A DNA stretch of 64,000 nucleotides from Theropithecus gelada (Eukaryota; Chordata; Mammalia; Primates; Cercopithecidae). Position 1 is the stretch's first letter, and each line of letters starts with the position of its first letter. The stretch lies in assembly GCF_003255815.1 (NCBI RefSeq), contig NC_037680.1, positions 23,758,422 through 23,822,421 on the forward strand, read 5' to 3'. This document shows, piece after piece, positions 9,936 to 21,929 of the stretch. Both the position numbers and the translations under genes were made by a program. Below the pieces are notes generated by a model, which was not told the origin of the DNA, searched no databases, and saw only the letters and a program-made list of their open reading frames with translations.

Positions 9936-11319
9936 AAAATATCTAGAAAATAATCAGAGTGCGCATGTACAGTAGGTAATTTTTTTTGTTTGTTTGCTTT
10001 GAAACCTCAACGTCTTGGCGAGTTTTCCTCCTTTGTTTCTTTTAAAACAACCAGAGATCACAGGCCACACTATAGATTAACCGCCTCCAGAAACTGATGT
10101 GAAAAAAATAAAAAATAAAAACTGAATTTAAGTTACAGAAGCACAAAACATTTCCAGAAGTGGTATTGTAAATAATCCCATACCTTTAAAATAATTTAAT
10201 ATTATGATTCGTTGGCTTTTCTTTAAATTCTTTTGTTTTTCTTAAAAATAGTTTTTCCCTAAAAACTGTTCTTATTTTTTAAATTTAATTTTTAGTTTTA
10301 GCTAAAATTTAGTTTGCATCATATATGTAATTTTTCCCATTGAACTTCGTTTTCTTTTGAAATACAAGCTCTGCTTTGGGGGCATTCAGCTAATATTGAT
10401 TCATTTATTTGTAACCTTTTTGTCCAGGTATGGCTAGTATAAGACTATTAATAAATGTGAGTCAGTCTTTTTATTCTAGTTAACTAATTTTTTTCTAGTT
10501 TTATTCTAGTTAACTAATGATTTTTTTAAAAGCCCAATGGCAGTTCACAAGTGTACTGAGAACTCGGAATGTATTTTTAATGTGTCTATTGTCTATTTCT
10601 CTCCATTTATATTTTGTATCTTGCTGTCTTTACGTGTAATCTAATATGCTGAACACAAAGTATAATGGAAAAAAATGAAATATTTTAAAACAGGAAATGC
10701 TGGAAGAGTCTAAAGCCATACCGGGGGTAGTAGGAAGTCTATTAAAATGAACCAAGGAAACAAGGAAAGAAGAAATAGCGTAAAATTTTTGAAATTCTTA
10801 TGTTATTAAAAGAATGAATGATTTTTAAAAAGACAAATTGATTTTGTACTTGATTTCCTGAAATCTTTCTATGAGATCCAAGGGCACTAAGTGAAATCTG
10901 CTGAAATATTTTAAAAGAGAAAATCTGGTAGAATGAGCGGATTCGGACTTCATAGATTTCTAGCTTAGAAAAGATCTATGACACTATTAAAAAGTACTCA
11001 GCTAATTAGTACGTATACAATATGGAAAATATGTTGCATAAGAAATATAGCAGGACTTATAAAGATATTCCATATGCAGTAAAAATACATAACTAATTGA
11101 AGCAGGATTACACTTTTCTCCCACATGGAATCTCAAATACTCACTGTTTTGTTTTTAAAGAAGTAATATTCAGCTCTGCTATTTATTTAAAAAAAATCAC
11201 CATGCTACTATTGATTTAATAATTATGGAAAGGAAAAGAAAATATTTAAAATCCCTTTCTTTTCTTTCATCTTTTTTTTGAATATTTTATTTTTAAAAGC
11301 TCTATTTTTCCACAGCATT
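9936..11319. other. Unique, very AT-rich sequence
   Basis: No mobile element recognised. Contains a short tandem duplication at 10469-10518. The 9980-10110 part (around GCGAGTTTTCCTCC and AGATTAACCGCCTCC) may extend the candidate regulatory block on its left. Confidence 0.45.
10469..10518. repeat. 30-bp tandem duplication (1.7 copies)
   Basis: TTTTATTCTAGTTAACTAAT occurs identically at 10469-10488 and 10499-10518, a period of 30 bases. The repeated core GTTAACTAAT is homeodomain/HNF1-half-site-like. Confidence 0.9.
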
Positions 11320-11560
11320 TTATTTACTCTGCTGCAGCTTTTAGAAAGGCCAGCCAATCAGAAAGTCGGTGAAGGCCCAGGCCCAGGCTCAGTGTTGAGC
11401 TCCAAACGCGATTCCAGTCCTGACAGGGGGATTATAGGAAACAGATGACTTACGCTTCTAATTTGTGGCCTTAAATTGCAAACAGAATTTCAGGAGTCGA
11501 GCAGAGTAATAAATGGCAATAGAAAAAGCCACACACAGCCAAATCAGTATGTGGTGGTTG
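11320..11560. promoter_or_regulatory. Second candidate conserved non-coding element
   Basis: GC-richer island with a perfect CCAAT-box (NF-Y) context AGCCAATCAG at 11352-11361, an intact CpG-containing AAACGCGATT, a GGATTATAGG (OTX/CRX-like core) and repeated GGCCCA units. It sits between AT-rich flanks with no repeat and no open frame. The call rests on composition and motif density only. Confidence 0.35.
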
Positions 11561-13105
11561 TAGGTTAAACTAAATGGGAAGAGACAGGTTATGATGGTTC
11601 AGTGTATTACAGAGAAGAAAGTCTTAAATTACTAGCGCTGAGAGGTATTGCTCCATGGCAGACAGTATTGCATTGTGTAGTCTACGGACATCACAAGCAG
11701 AACAATAAAAAAGCAGGTTTAACATAGAACCTGTTGCTAGAGGAATTGTGTTTTTTTTTCTCTCTGTCTTTTAGAAATGGAAGCGGTGTTTTATGTTTGT
11801 TTTGACCTCTGCTGTATACTTGGCCCCTTAACATCTGTTTTCTACCGTTGCCGTTTTTCACACCAAATTAAATGTCGAGGAGTCAGATAAAATAAGTTCA
11901 AAATATGTCCAAATTATTTTTGTTGACTTCCAACAAATGTCTCAGTAACTCTTTTCACACGGAATGATACCATTTAAATGCCAACTTAGAAAATTATTTT
12001 CCCTTCAAGATTTTAAGAGCTAAAGAAAGGAATTTTGAGGTGTACTTAAACTTGGGAAATATTGTGTTGGCCTTTTTGGTAACTTGTATGACTATTTCAG
12101 ACTTGCTTTAAGGCTATTCCATTAAATAAAGTTATGTGTATTTATTGGATAAAAATTCCAGAAAAATTGTTTAACAACAGTATATTAAAAAGCCATTATT
12201 CAGAGCTGCATCATACCATAAATACCAGGTAGACTCAAAAGAGATCCACTGTTTATCAGGTGGGATCCAATATGTATTTCTTTTCCTTTCTAATCTTTAT
12301 ATGTATGTATATCTGTGTGCCTGTGTGTGTGTGAAACACACTGTAATTAAGAGTTAAGATGGTAATGGCACAAATTTCCACTGCCATAAGAAATCTAGCC
12401 ATCATAAATGTGTGGTATGAAAATTTAAACATGGCATTGTATTTTCAACTTCCTATGCAATAAATGTTTTAGTAAAAAGTCTTTCCTTGAGAAGAATACT
12501 GCCATCTTTTAAGAGCCAACAGATTTGTGTATCTGGGATTGACAACTAATTCATGATAAAGAATGACTAAGAAATAATTACCCCATCCTGTATTATTTAT
12601 TGCCAGTACATCAAAATAACACTTTCTTAGCAAATGATAGAAACAGGGCTAACTTTAGTTCAGCATGCTGTGCTTGAAGTGGGGCCATCTAGAATCTCCA
12701 GTTTTTCTTCCACTTTCTTTATGAACAAGAAATCTCTCACACTAAAATTCAGATCTTCTAAACTACTATGTTAACTTTAAACTCAATCCTTTTGTTTTAC
12801 ACGCTGAGGAAAACCTATTATCTGATGGATAACGCGGGGAAAAATAAATGATTTTCATTGTGATATTAAGCAAGTCTGTTGATAATCATTGAAGATGACT
12901 GGCTAAATAGATTTTGATTAATCACTTGCAAAAATTATGCTTGTTAGAACCACTTTATATTCTGTGTCATGGTGATATCAACGTAGGTTGTAGCTATTCC
13001 TTTGTAGATGGTGTGTTTTTTGTTTTTAAATCACCTGGCAAAAGGAGAAAACAAACCTTAGTTGAAAGCTTTTGTCTCTAACACAGAAACCTCTTTTCAT
13101 GCGTG

Positions 13106-13107
<2 letters not shown>
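11561..13107. other. Unique AT-rich sequence
   Basis: No recognised mobile element or exon in about 1.5 kb. A short (TG)n sits near 12320-12333. Confidence 0.5.

Positions 13108-13141
<34 letters not shown>
13108..13141. repeat. (T)34 homopolymer
   Basis: Thirty-four consecutive T residues. No Alu, L1 or processed copy adjoins it on either side, so it is not obviously the tail of a retroposed element. Confidence 0.95.
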
Positions 13142-13145
<4 letters not shown>

Positions 13146-15356
13146 AATGCTCAATTATTATTTGTGTCATAGTGGGAAGACTGGGTCTCTATAGGGCCTG
13201 AACCTTTTCAAAGAGGAGATAGCTTTTGTTTTTGTACCCCATCAACACCGATCACCTAATTAAATCTGATATCTCTGGCTGAAGCAAAATGATTTGTAAT
13301 AGTTCTTTGGAGTTTACTTAATTAGTTTCGATGTCTTTTGTGTAGTAAACGTGGTGATATTTTGTAAAATGGGGCTGAAAAAAAGAGAAGGAAAAATGTA
13401 GCCTTATAAGGGATGGGAGAGAGAAGAGGTGACAGGGAGGCCAAACCAGTTTGACCAAACCTTAAAGCAAGGTGTAGTTCCAACACCAAGGGTTTGCAGA
13501 CCGGAGTCATTCATTAGTTGAGATCATCAAGCAGATCTGAACTGGGAAAAGGCTTCCTGTCAAACGTAGGCCTGGGCGTCTGTCAGGGCCCCAGATTCTA
13601 CACCTTGATCAGCCCAAGACACTGACACCGTTTTCTTTAACAAACACCAACAGCCTTTTTTCTCCTTCATTTTAACATTTCTCAGGGGCTGGATTCCCTT
13701 TCTTCTCCCTCTCTGTGGAGAGTAAAGGGAGCTTGTTAACTTGCTTAGATATTTTGACTGCGGATGCTCTTTGGCCACTTGCCTGTGGTGACAATGTCAA
13801 AGCATAACTTGGTATAATTGCTATATTTGCAGTCAGAAGAGTGTTCTATCTTTATGTTCAAGCTGCTGAATAAAAAGGAAGTGTCATTTTGGAAAATTCT
13901 GTAAATTATCCTCAAAGTTCAGGCAACATACAATGCAAGACATACCTGGTATGTCTTGCGTTCATTGCCAAGACACGGAAGAGTACAATAATGGGATTTT
14001 AACTATGTCAATTAAAACCTGGGAAATTTCTGTGTTTCTTATGCCGAGATTGAATAACAATAAAATAAAATTAAACTTAAAATGAAAGCAGCAGAACTGG
14101 GCCCTTTATAATTTAAAAAGTAACTGGAAAGCATTAAAATTTTTAATTATCCATTGTGTCACAATTTATATAAAATATGGATCAGAAATGACCATTTTTG
14201 ATGGACTTCCATATAACAGAGACATGCATAATTTACAGACATTAGTAATACCCATTCTGCAAGTGGAAATTAAGATTGTAATGGAACTTTATCTTATTGA
14301 TAGATAATAATATATGGCAACCTAAAATCATGTTTTTTATAAAATGCACATTTAATGTGATCGAGTTGCTTCACTGTGTATTTAGTACGCTTTCAAATAA
14401 TTGTTATAGCAGGAAAAATCTGCAAAATGGAACTTGTGGCTTTTTTTCCCCCTTAATACATAGCAATGTGAAATTTGAGGTGATGAATGGCAGAAAACTG
14501 TGGATATTCCTCTGGCCTTTCCCATGCAAGATGCATGTGTGCACATCCTCAAGAATGATTTCGACAGAGGGAGTACCAGCTACACGTTACGTCACACTGG
14601 TGGGCACAGAGCTGCCAAAGCTGGCATTCTTTAGTGTGAGAAAAATGATCCTTCCAGTTAAGTAGAGCCTCCCTGTGTCTCACAAACTGTACAAAACTGT
14701 GTGCTGCTGGCAGGTAATGACTTGCAATTAGCATGGCAGGCAGGTAATGACTTCAAAGCACCTGCCAATTGTTTCTGAGTGTTTGCTGTGTTTCAAAACT
14801 CTGGATGAGGAGGAAAGTCATGAGGGGCAGGGGCTATAAAGATGCAAGCAGAGAAAAGGGCAGGGACACAACCCAGGAATCTCTCAACAGAATGTCTCCC
14901 CACTTAGTTCTTAGTTTACTTCCAGGTCTTTCCCGAGCGGCTCCAAAGAAGCATTGAGAATTGGCAGGTTGCTTTACCTGCCTGCTGCGCCTACTGGGAA
15001 AGATGGTGCCTGTTGAGAAATTCTGTGTTGTTTTGGAATCAAACCAACCTCCTTAGAGTCAGCCTCTACACTAGGAAATTGGGATTGAGAGAGCAATCAC
15101 AGTTCAGCTTATTTAAAAAAAAAAAACCCATGAAAAGCTTAAAGCCAGATTTTCCTTCCCTGTTACAACCTACTTCTTTCTCTTTCATGAGCATGCCCCA
15201 ACTTCATGCAAAGCCGTTGGTGTTGAAGCAAGAAAAATTGGGCAAAAAGCCTGTGCAAAATTGAGGCTGGACCACTTCTCTAAAGATCCCCACAAATGTT
15301 TTAGAGTAATGCTCACACACAAAAAGACATATAGGGGCCAAGTAACATTGAACATA
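13142..15356. other. Unique sequence, end of the repeat-poor block
   Basis: No recognised mobile element. It contains the 25-bp palindrome at 13935-13959, a CRE-like TTACGTCA at about 14587-14594, and a short direct repeat (GGCAGGTAATGACTT) at about 14709-14723 and 14738-14752. The 122-codon frame at 14297-14665 has no recognisable domain. Confidence 0.5.
13935..13959. repeat. 25-bp perfect palindrome
   Basis: GCAAGACATACC (13935-13946) and GGTATGTCTTGC (13948-13959) are exact reverse complements around one T. Beyond the arms, CAATG on the left and CATTG on the right also pair if a 3-base insertion is allowed. It has dyad symmetry suited to a dimeric DNA-binding factor, but no known site is matched well. 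Confidence 0.95.
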
Positions 15357-15854
15357 CAGATGGTCCCTGACTTACTATGGTTTGACTTCAGATGTTTCAA
15401 CTTTACAGTGGTGCAAAGGCGATCCACATTCTGTAGAAGGCATACTTCGGGGTTTGGAATTTGATCTTTTCGGAGGCTAGTGATAGGCAGTGCGACAATA
15501 CCTCGAGATGCTAGGCGGTGGCCATGAGTCCCAACTCTGTGTCAGTCAGCCATGCGATCACTAGGGTAAATAAGTAATACTTGACAGTGTACCCAGGCAA
15601 CTGTTTTCACTTTCAGTACAGTATTTGATAAATCACATGAGACATTCAACACTTTGCTATAAAACAGGCTTTGCGTTAGATGATTTTGCCCAACTGTAGG
15701 CTAATGTAAGCCTGTGTTGGATATGTTTAATAGGCTAGGCTAAGCTATGATGTTTGGTAGGTTAGGTGTATTGAATACATTGTTTTGACTTGTGATATTT
15801 TCAATTTATGTGTTTTTTCAGGCCATAGCTCTTTTGTAAGTCAAGGAGCATCTG
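15357..15854 (+). mobile_element. Tigger-family DNA transposon (TcMar), both ends present
   Basis: The ends CAGATGGTCCCTGACTTA (15357-15374) and TAAGTCAAGGAGCATCTG (15837-15854) are inverted repeats with two mismatches, and each end is flanked by TA, the expected Tc1/mariner target duplication. Internal words (CAACTTTACAGTGGTGC, GTCAGCCATGCGATCAC, TAGATGATTTTGCCCAACTGTAGG) fit a non-autonomous Tigger. About 500 bases and no transposase frame, so it moved using transposase supplied by a full-length relative. Confidence 0.9.
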
Positions 15855-15856
15855 TA

Positions 15857-16554
15857 TGGGAGGTGGGTAGGGAGGGTGGAAGTAGTGGCCAGCTGGACGG
15901 TAGTTGGTCTTTCTAAACTTGAACGACATCTATTCTGCTCCAGGCAATTGCTAGAATATAGGTACAGGGTGGCTAGATTTCCTAAATTCTTAAAAGGAAC
16001 TATAAATCTGGGAATTTTATGTAAAAATATTCTGATTAGCATTGAAAACTGATTTAAAAAACATTAAATCTTAGTGTGGGTGAAACAAAACCAGTGGCCT
16101 GATTTCAGGCTACAGTCTGCTAGAGGATGACAATCTCTCTTTTAAATTGTATTGTTCTATTTTTTTATCACCTTTTCTTTTTGTAATCTCTTTAGACCAG
16201 TAAAGAAAAAACAAAAACATAAACAAAAAAACAAACAAAACAGAGGAAGACTTATCCATGCAACAAGTGTTACTGTGCCTTTATGCTTCTTGAGATTGCT
16301 ATGTCCAAAAGCTTGGAAAAAGATCTCTTAGGAAATTGTCCTCCATAATGTCTGCTTGGCTTTGAGTTTTCCCTAAATACTGAGGGCTTTCTTGGGCCAA
16401 TGCTGTCGGGTCCTTTCAAAACCTACTTTTAAAGAAGAACCTCTCTGGACAGGGACTGACTGAGTCTAACAAGTCATTGTTAAGGGGAATCAACTAACCT
16501 GGGCTTCTCTTAGGTTAGCAGTCCCATAGGCTCGAAGGAACACAGTTTAGGAAC
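15857..16554. other. Unique sequence
   Basis: No repeat hallmark except A-rich (AAAC)n-like sequence at about 16203-16241. Confidence 0.45.
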
Positions 16555-16715
16555 CTGGGTTTCTTTCAATTTGGGTTCTGCCTACTTACTACCACTGTGA
16601 CCTTGGGCAAGACACTCCATCCAACTAAACCTCCATTTCCTCACTGGTAAAATAAGAGCAATGTACCCATCTTGTAGGTCTGTGGCCAGGATTAGAGAAA
16701 AATGCTTAAGTTATT
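16555..16715 (-). repeat. MIR SINE
   Basis: Complement of MIR: GGGTTCTGCCTACTTACTACC, TGTGACCTTGGGCAAGACACT, CTCCATTTCCTCACTGGTAAAATAAG and CTTGTAGG follow the consensus in order. Confidence 0.9.
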
Positions 16716-17404
16716 TCTTTTATTCATCTTCCATATAACATAGAAGAATAGATTGCAGTCATGGGACTCAATACTCAGATACATACTTTACATTGGTTAA
16801 AATCCAAACCATAAATACATTTTATGTTTATGTGAATCCAAACCCTCCTATGCTTTTCCAGAATTATTTAAAAAGTTAGTAAGCCTTCTTTGTAAAGCTC
16901 ATTTTCAGTTTAAACAGCATCAAATAAAATCGTATTTTGACATCTGGAACACTAATACAACTATATGGTAAGTTTTTAAAAAAATGTTCTAAAGTTAAAT
17001 AGAGAAAAATAAATCTAGCTCCTCAATGTAAAATCTGAACGGAAAACTTTGCCATCATCTGATTTTTGGACTTGGTCTATTGGACAACGTGATGAGAGTA
17101 ATTTTTTAAATAACCAGGTTATTATTTTTTCACATACAGATAAGAAATAATCTAGCTGATGGTTAGTAGGGGTTAGTCATGCATAAAGGAAATTTCTTAG
17201 GTTTGTATGGGAGTGGCAACAATAAGTGAGGCTGGTCATTCTGGAACAATAAGAATAGATGTCTTCCGGCAAGAGGGCCAAATTCTAAGGTGGCTCAACG
17301 CATTCTAAAAAATAATTATGGCTATACTTTAGATTTTCTTTCTATGCACTTATAGTAATTGTAGAGGAGAGGTTTCTAGTTACATTACATCAAACTGAAA
17401 AGTG
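16716..17404. other. Unique AT-rich sequence
   Basis: Nothing recognised. Confidence 0.45.
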
Positions 17405-17705
17405 TTTTTTTTTTTCTTTTTTTGAGAGAGAGTTTCACTCTTGTCATCCAAGTTGGAGTGCAATGGTGTGATCTTGGCTCATTGCAACTTCCTCCTCCTG
17501 GGTTCAAGCGATTCTCCTGCCTCAGCCTCCTGAGTAGCTGGGATTACAGGCGCTCGCCACCATGCCTGGCTAATTTTTGTATTTTAGTAGAGACGGGGTT
17601 TTGCCATGTTGGCCAGGCTGGTCTCGAACTTCTGACCTCAGGTAATCTGCCCACCTCAGCCTCCCAAAGTGCTGGGATTACAGGTGTGAGCTACCATGCC
17701 CGGTG
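17405..17705 (-). mobile_element. AluS, full length
   Basis: Complement of an AluS: T tail, TTTCACTCTTGTC, both arms, and the 5' end ATGCCCGGTGC. The 116-codon plus-strand frame at 17422-17772 is antisense Alu. Confidence 0.95.
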
Positions 17706-19600
17706 CAAAATTATTTGTTTATTTCTTAGTCGGCTCACCCCAACCCCGTCCCCCACCACAGAAGGCAGGTAGTAGAAAAACTAAAAACTGTTCTCTCAAA
17801 CTGACATAGAAAATTGAATCTATGTGAAGGCAAAGGTGCAACTGGCCCCATTTGTCCTTCTTTTCAAATAAATTTTATGTATAGGTGATTAAGCAGCTTA
17901 TGGACAGCTTTATCCTCTTTCTACCTGCCATCAATTTTGTACAATAAATTCTCTCTAAAAATAAGGATATTAAAATCAGTCTTACATTCAGCTGCTGACT
18001 TTCAGTTTTTAGACTTCGATTGTTCAGTTGCATGCTAATTAAGACAAACTTCTAGCCATAAAGTTCTTTGTCATATCTTTTCTCAGGGTAAAATGAATGT
18101 GGCACCTAAATAATTTGAAGATCTAGTTTAATTTAGAAAAGGCAAAACCAAACCATAGGTATAGAGACCTAGAAGTATTATCCAGATTTATCAGTTGAAT
18201 TACTTGTGCTATTTAAAGACAAGAGAAGTTCCGTTTTTAATACATTATTGTTATTTTTCTGAAATATCTGACTGTAACAGAAGGGACTTATAATAATATA
18301 TTATGATTTGCTCATAGTCGGATGGCTACAGATCCTGAGATATTACTCATCTTCTTCATCTGTTTGCTTTTATGTATGTTCATCTCAGTATTAAATAGAA
18401 TATTAAGTGATAGATTTTTCATAAAGTAGGACTCTAATAGAATTTAAACAGGGAAATCCAAACACACATTATGAACAGTTGCATATAAAAATTGCAATTC
18501 TTATGTAGTTTATCAGGATGAAAATCAAACAATAGCTCATCATCACTATGTAAAGCCATCAGGTTTATGTGATGTTAGGAAAAATCCTCTTAAGGTCTGA
18601 TAATTATTTTGTGAAATAAGCAGAATTTCCTATTATCATATGTGAAAACTTTAAAACTAGATGAATTGATATTAGGCTTCTAAAATATATTTTTTAAATT
18701 ATTGCACCCAGAGTCTCGTGACTCCTTAGTCAGATTTTGTGCATTTTCTCCAATTAAATTATTTTCTTTTAAAAAGCTAGCCTCAGTGGGGCTGAGAGAA
18801 TTCAAGAGGCACATACATGAATTGTGTTAATTTCTGAGAAGTGTGGTTCTGACAATCATTTAAAACAATATAGTTGATATGGCTGTCAGGACAGACTCTT
18901 TTCAAAAGAATGTTTTTATAGAATATCATCATGATACTTTGCTCAGATGGATGTCTTTAGCAGTATTTGATTAATGTAACGTAATAAAAGAGATGCACAC
19001 CAAAGTGTCTGTACATGTCTTGTTAAGTATGTTTGATTCATTATATGTGGTTCTCAGTTCTTTCCTCTTTCCACAGTTCATTTTTTATCATTTCAATAAT
19101 ATATCTATAAATATGAAAAAGTTGGCCCTTTCAAAGTCTTTGACATATATAGCTATTAATTCATAACTCTAAAAAATTGTATCTTTCAACCTGTCATTTT
19201 AAAGCTTGTAGAGTTTATTACAGCAAGTAACCTGTGTTAGAAATTAGATTTTGAACTTTAGCAGGAAGATAAATAAGCTCATGCACCTAAATGTTAAAGA
19301 AAAGATACCTAGACATAGTACTAAGTTAGAATGATTTGAAAATATCACTTATTAAAGATTATAATTTTAAACTCCCTGAAGATAATATTAAAGTTTATAT
19401 TGTTTATAGTTTCTCACTTATTTTGTTTTCCATCTCCAGATATCAATCATTGAGCAAGCTTGTTATAAACAAAGCTCTCCAATTACAGTTCCATGATCAT
19501 ATTTGTTGCAATGAGTTGAGGAGTTCAACTTCATGGTTTATATACCAATGACATAGAAGGTTTTAAGTAAAAGTATTCTGATGGCATACTAATAGTAGTA
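17706..19600. other. Unique AT-rich sequence
   Basis: About 1.9 kb with no recognised mobile element, exon or RNA. Confidence 0.5.
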
Positions 19601-19830
19601 CAATTGGGTATCCCTAATTTGAATGTCTGAAATCTGAAATGCTCCAGAGTCTGAAACTTTTGAGCACTGATAGGACACTGAAAGGAAATGCTTATTGAAA
19701 CATTTTGGATTTTCAATTTTTGGACTGGGGATGCTGAACCAGCATAATGCAAATAAAGGAAAAAAAAAAAAGGTCCAAAATCTGAAACTCTTCTGGTTCT
19801 AAGCATTTTGGATAAGGGATATTCAACCTG
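19601..19830 (+). mobile_element. Short Tigger-type MITE with terminal inverted repeats
   Basis: Starts CAATTGGGTATCCCTAATTTG and ends AGGGATATTCAACCTG; the ends are imperfect inverted repeats and the left flank is TA. Repeated 'tctgaaat' and 'ttttggat' words inside are typical of this TcMar-Tigger MITE family (MER44/Tigger7-like). Non-coding, 230 bases. Confidence 0.8.
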
Positions 19831-19854
19831 CATTTATTTATATACACATTTTAG

Positions 19855-20020
19855 GTGTTATTGTTTTAACAGGGGTAAGCCCTATGTGGTAGACGCTCTT
19901 TTACTTGCATTTCACTGATGAGGAAGCTGAGGCAGAAATCACATGCTCCAGATCATACGGATGCTAAGGGGCAGAGCTGGGCTTAAAACTCAGCAGTGTG
20001 GCTCTGAAGCTCTTGACCTC
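19855..20020 (+). repeat. MIR SINE
   Basis: CATTTCACTGATGAGGAAGCTGAGGCAGAAATCAC, then GGGGCAGAGCTGGGCTTAAAACTCAG and GTGTGGCTCTGAAGCTCTTGACC follow the 3' two-thirds of MIR. Confidence 0.9.
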
Positions 20021-20604
20021 CTTGAGAGAGAGTTAAACTTGGAATGTTTTCTTCTTGGTGCATTTGGTCCTGCTTCATATTCTTTAATGCATAGGTAACA
20101 GCTTGGCTCCCTCACTTCCCACGCTCCTTTTCTTGGTTCAATTAAGCAAATCATGGTCCAACATCAGGATAGCAAGCCTGCAGTGTTCCACGTAATGAGC
20201 TGTGACTCATGGATGATTTGGGGGTTTTGGGTGCCAGGCTAGCACATCATGTGTGAATAAGCTTGTGGCAGGGGCTGAGGGTGAGGTCTGAGGACATGGT
20301 TTATGTTGGAGCCTCGCGGTGTTCTGGGTGACTCATGTACACTCAACCGCAGAGTCATGAACCGCTTACACACACCCAATGTCAGGTTCACTCCGAGGCT
20401 GTTCTCTCAGAGCCATTTTACAACTCTGTCTCTGAAAAGCACAGAACATATTTTGACCTTTTCACAAATGGGGGATCCTGAAGGGGACTGAAAGAACAAC
20501 CTTCAGGTCCTGCTGGTCCCTTCCTGGGAAAACTTTTATTCGCTCAGAGCTAAGAAAGACACCTAGATGGTGCCTTTCTCTCTTGTGCTGCTTGGAAGGC
20601 ATGG
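20021..20604. other. Unique sequence
   Basis: No repeat recognised in about 580 bases; slightly GC-richer than its surroundings. Confidence 0.4.
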
Positions 20605-20755
20605 GCTTTGGGTCAGCTAGACCCTGGGCTAGGTCTTGGTTATGTTTCCAACACCTTTGAGACCTTGGGCAACTGACTTATTGTTCTTGGACGTGGCTTT
20701 CTTTGAAAATCATAACACTTATAGAATGGGATGGGAGCATTTTAAAATACATTTA
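20605..20755 (-). repeat. MIR SINE fragment
   Basis: GAGACCTTGGGCAACTGACTTATT and the degraded 'cctcagttt...aaaat...gggatgggag' part fit the complement of MIR. Confidence 0.65.
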
Positions 20756-21339
20756 TGGGAAATTAACACAGAAGACCTTGTTTAAACATTATTTTTAGTG
20801 GTCACTAAGCCAATGGCTTCAGCTTAGGAATGACTGAGGCAAAGGCACTAATTAAGGATGGTAATTTTATTCATCTTTGTATCTGTTTAGTCAAGTTGGA
20901 GGAAGAGAGGGTTTAAATACGAGTTAGTAATCCCCCCTACACCCTGAGACTTTTTAAAACTATGAATAAAGTTAAGAAAACTATGCAAGAACTAAGAGAA
21001 GGTCAAAGGAAAAGAAGCGATCGATGTTGTAGGCTCGAAGCATGCCAGGCATCTTCTAGGAGAGGAAATGTGGTCCTCCCTGTACTGCAAATCCCTTTGT
21101 GGCCCCTTCAAGCCTCTAAGCTCTTCTACCTCAGCCCATTATTAATGCTGATCTCCCCAGGTAGATGAGAGGAGGTGGACTTAGGAGGCTTAACTACATT
21201 GCTTAGTATTGTATATTTCAGAGACACTGACTGATGTGAGTCATACAATTATAGTTCTGAGTCCTCCTCTGTTCTTGAATATAGAGAATGGAGAGGAAAG
21301 CTGTGTTTGTGATTTTAGAGTGTCCAGGTCAGGCACTTC
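20756..21339. other. Unique sequence
   Basis: Nothing recognised. Confidence 0.4.
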
Positions 21340-21450
21340 CTTTTTGTATGTGTTTTGGGCAAGCCCCTTACCTTTAGGAGCCTAACTTACCACCCCAGCC
21401 AAGTAAGGGAACTGAACTTAGTGTTCTCTAAGGCCCTGTTTGAGTTTGCA
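21340..21450 (-). repeat. MIR-like fragment
   Basis: TTTTGGGCAAGCCCCTTACC and AAGTAAGGGAACTGAACTTAGTGTTCTCTAAGGCCCTG resemble the complement of a MIR/MIR3 core. Short and diverged. Confidence 0.5.
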
Positions 21451-21929
21451 TGCCATTGACTCTGGACTTTTCTAAATAAACAAGTAAACTTACAGTTACC
21501 ATGGAGAATGTCTGTGTCCTTGCTGATCGTTGTAAATGTCCCTGATGTCAAAATGCAGGATGATAAAAAGTGAAGTTGAAAAATGAGGAAGGGGTGTGAC
21601 AGGGAGTGATCTTAATCGTTTTGCAGGGTGTGCACTTTTTAGGCTGCCTAAGGGCAGAATTGAAATATATGCCTTCTGCTAGCATATTTCAGAGTCAGCC
21701 GAACTACATTTTGGTTAGGGACTACCTTGTCCAGAAAGAGAGGGGATGATACTCAAAGCTTGGGTAGCCCCAGAGCTCAGATGATCCCTTTTTCCTGATG
21801 AAGGATATCCTTGGATGGTTGTTTTTCTATTGAGCCTTTAAAAGAGAATGCTAGGCTTAACAAAGGGTCAAGAGTCCACAGCTGAGGAGGCCGAGAGGAG
21901 CCAGGGAAAGGAAGTGGTTTAAAAGACTT
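21451..21929. other. Unique sequence
   Basis: No repeat recognised. Confidence 0.4.

Noticed and set aside
14297..14665. 122-codon plus-strand frame in the repeat-poor block
   Set aside because: No recognisable protein family; a conservation test of codon pattern would be needed before calling it.
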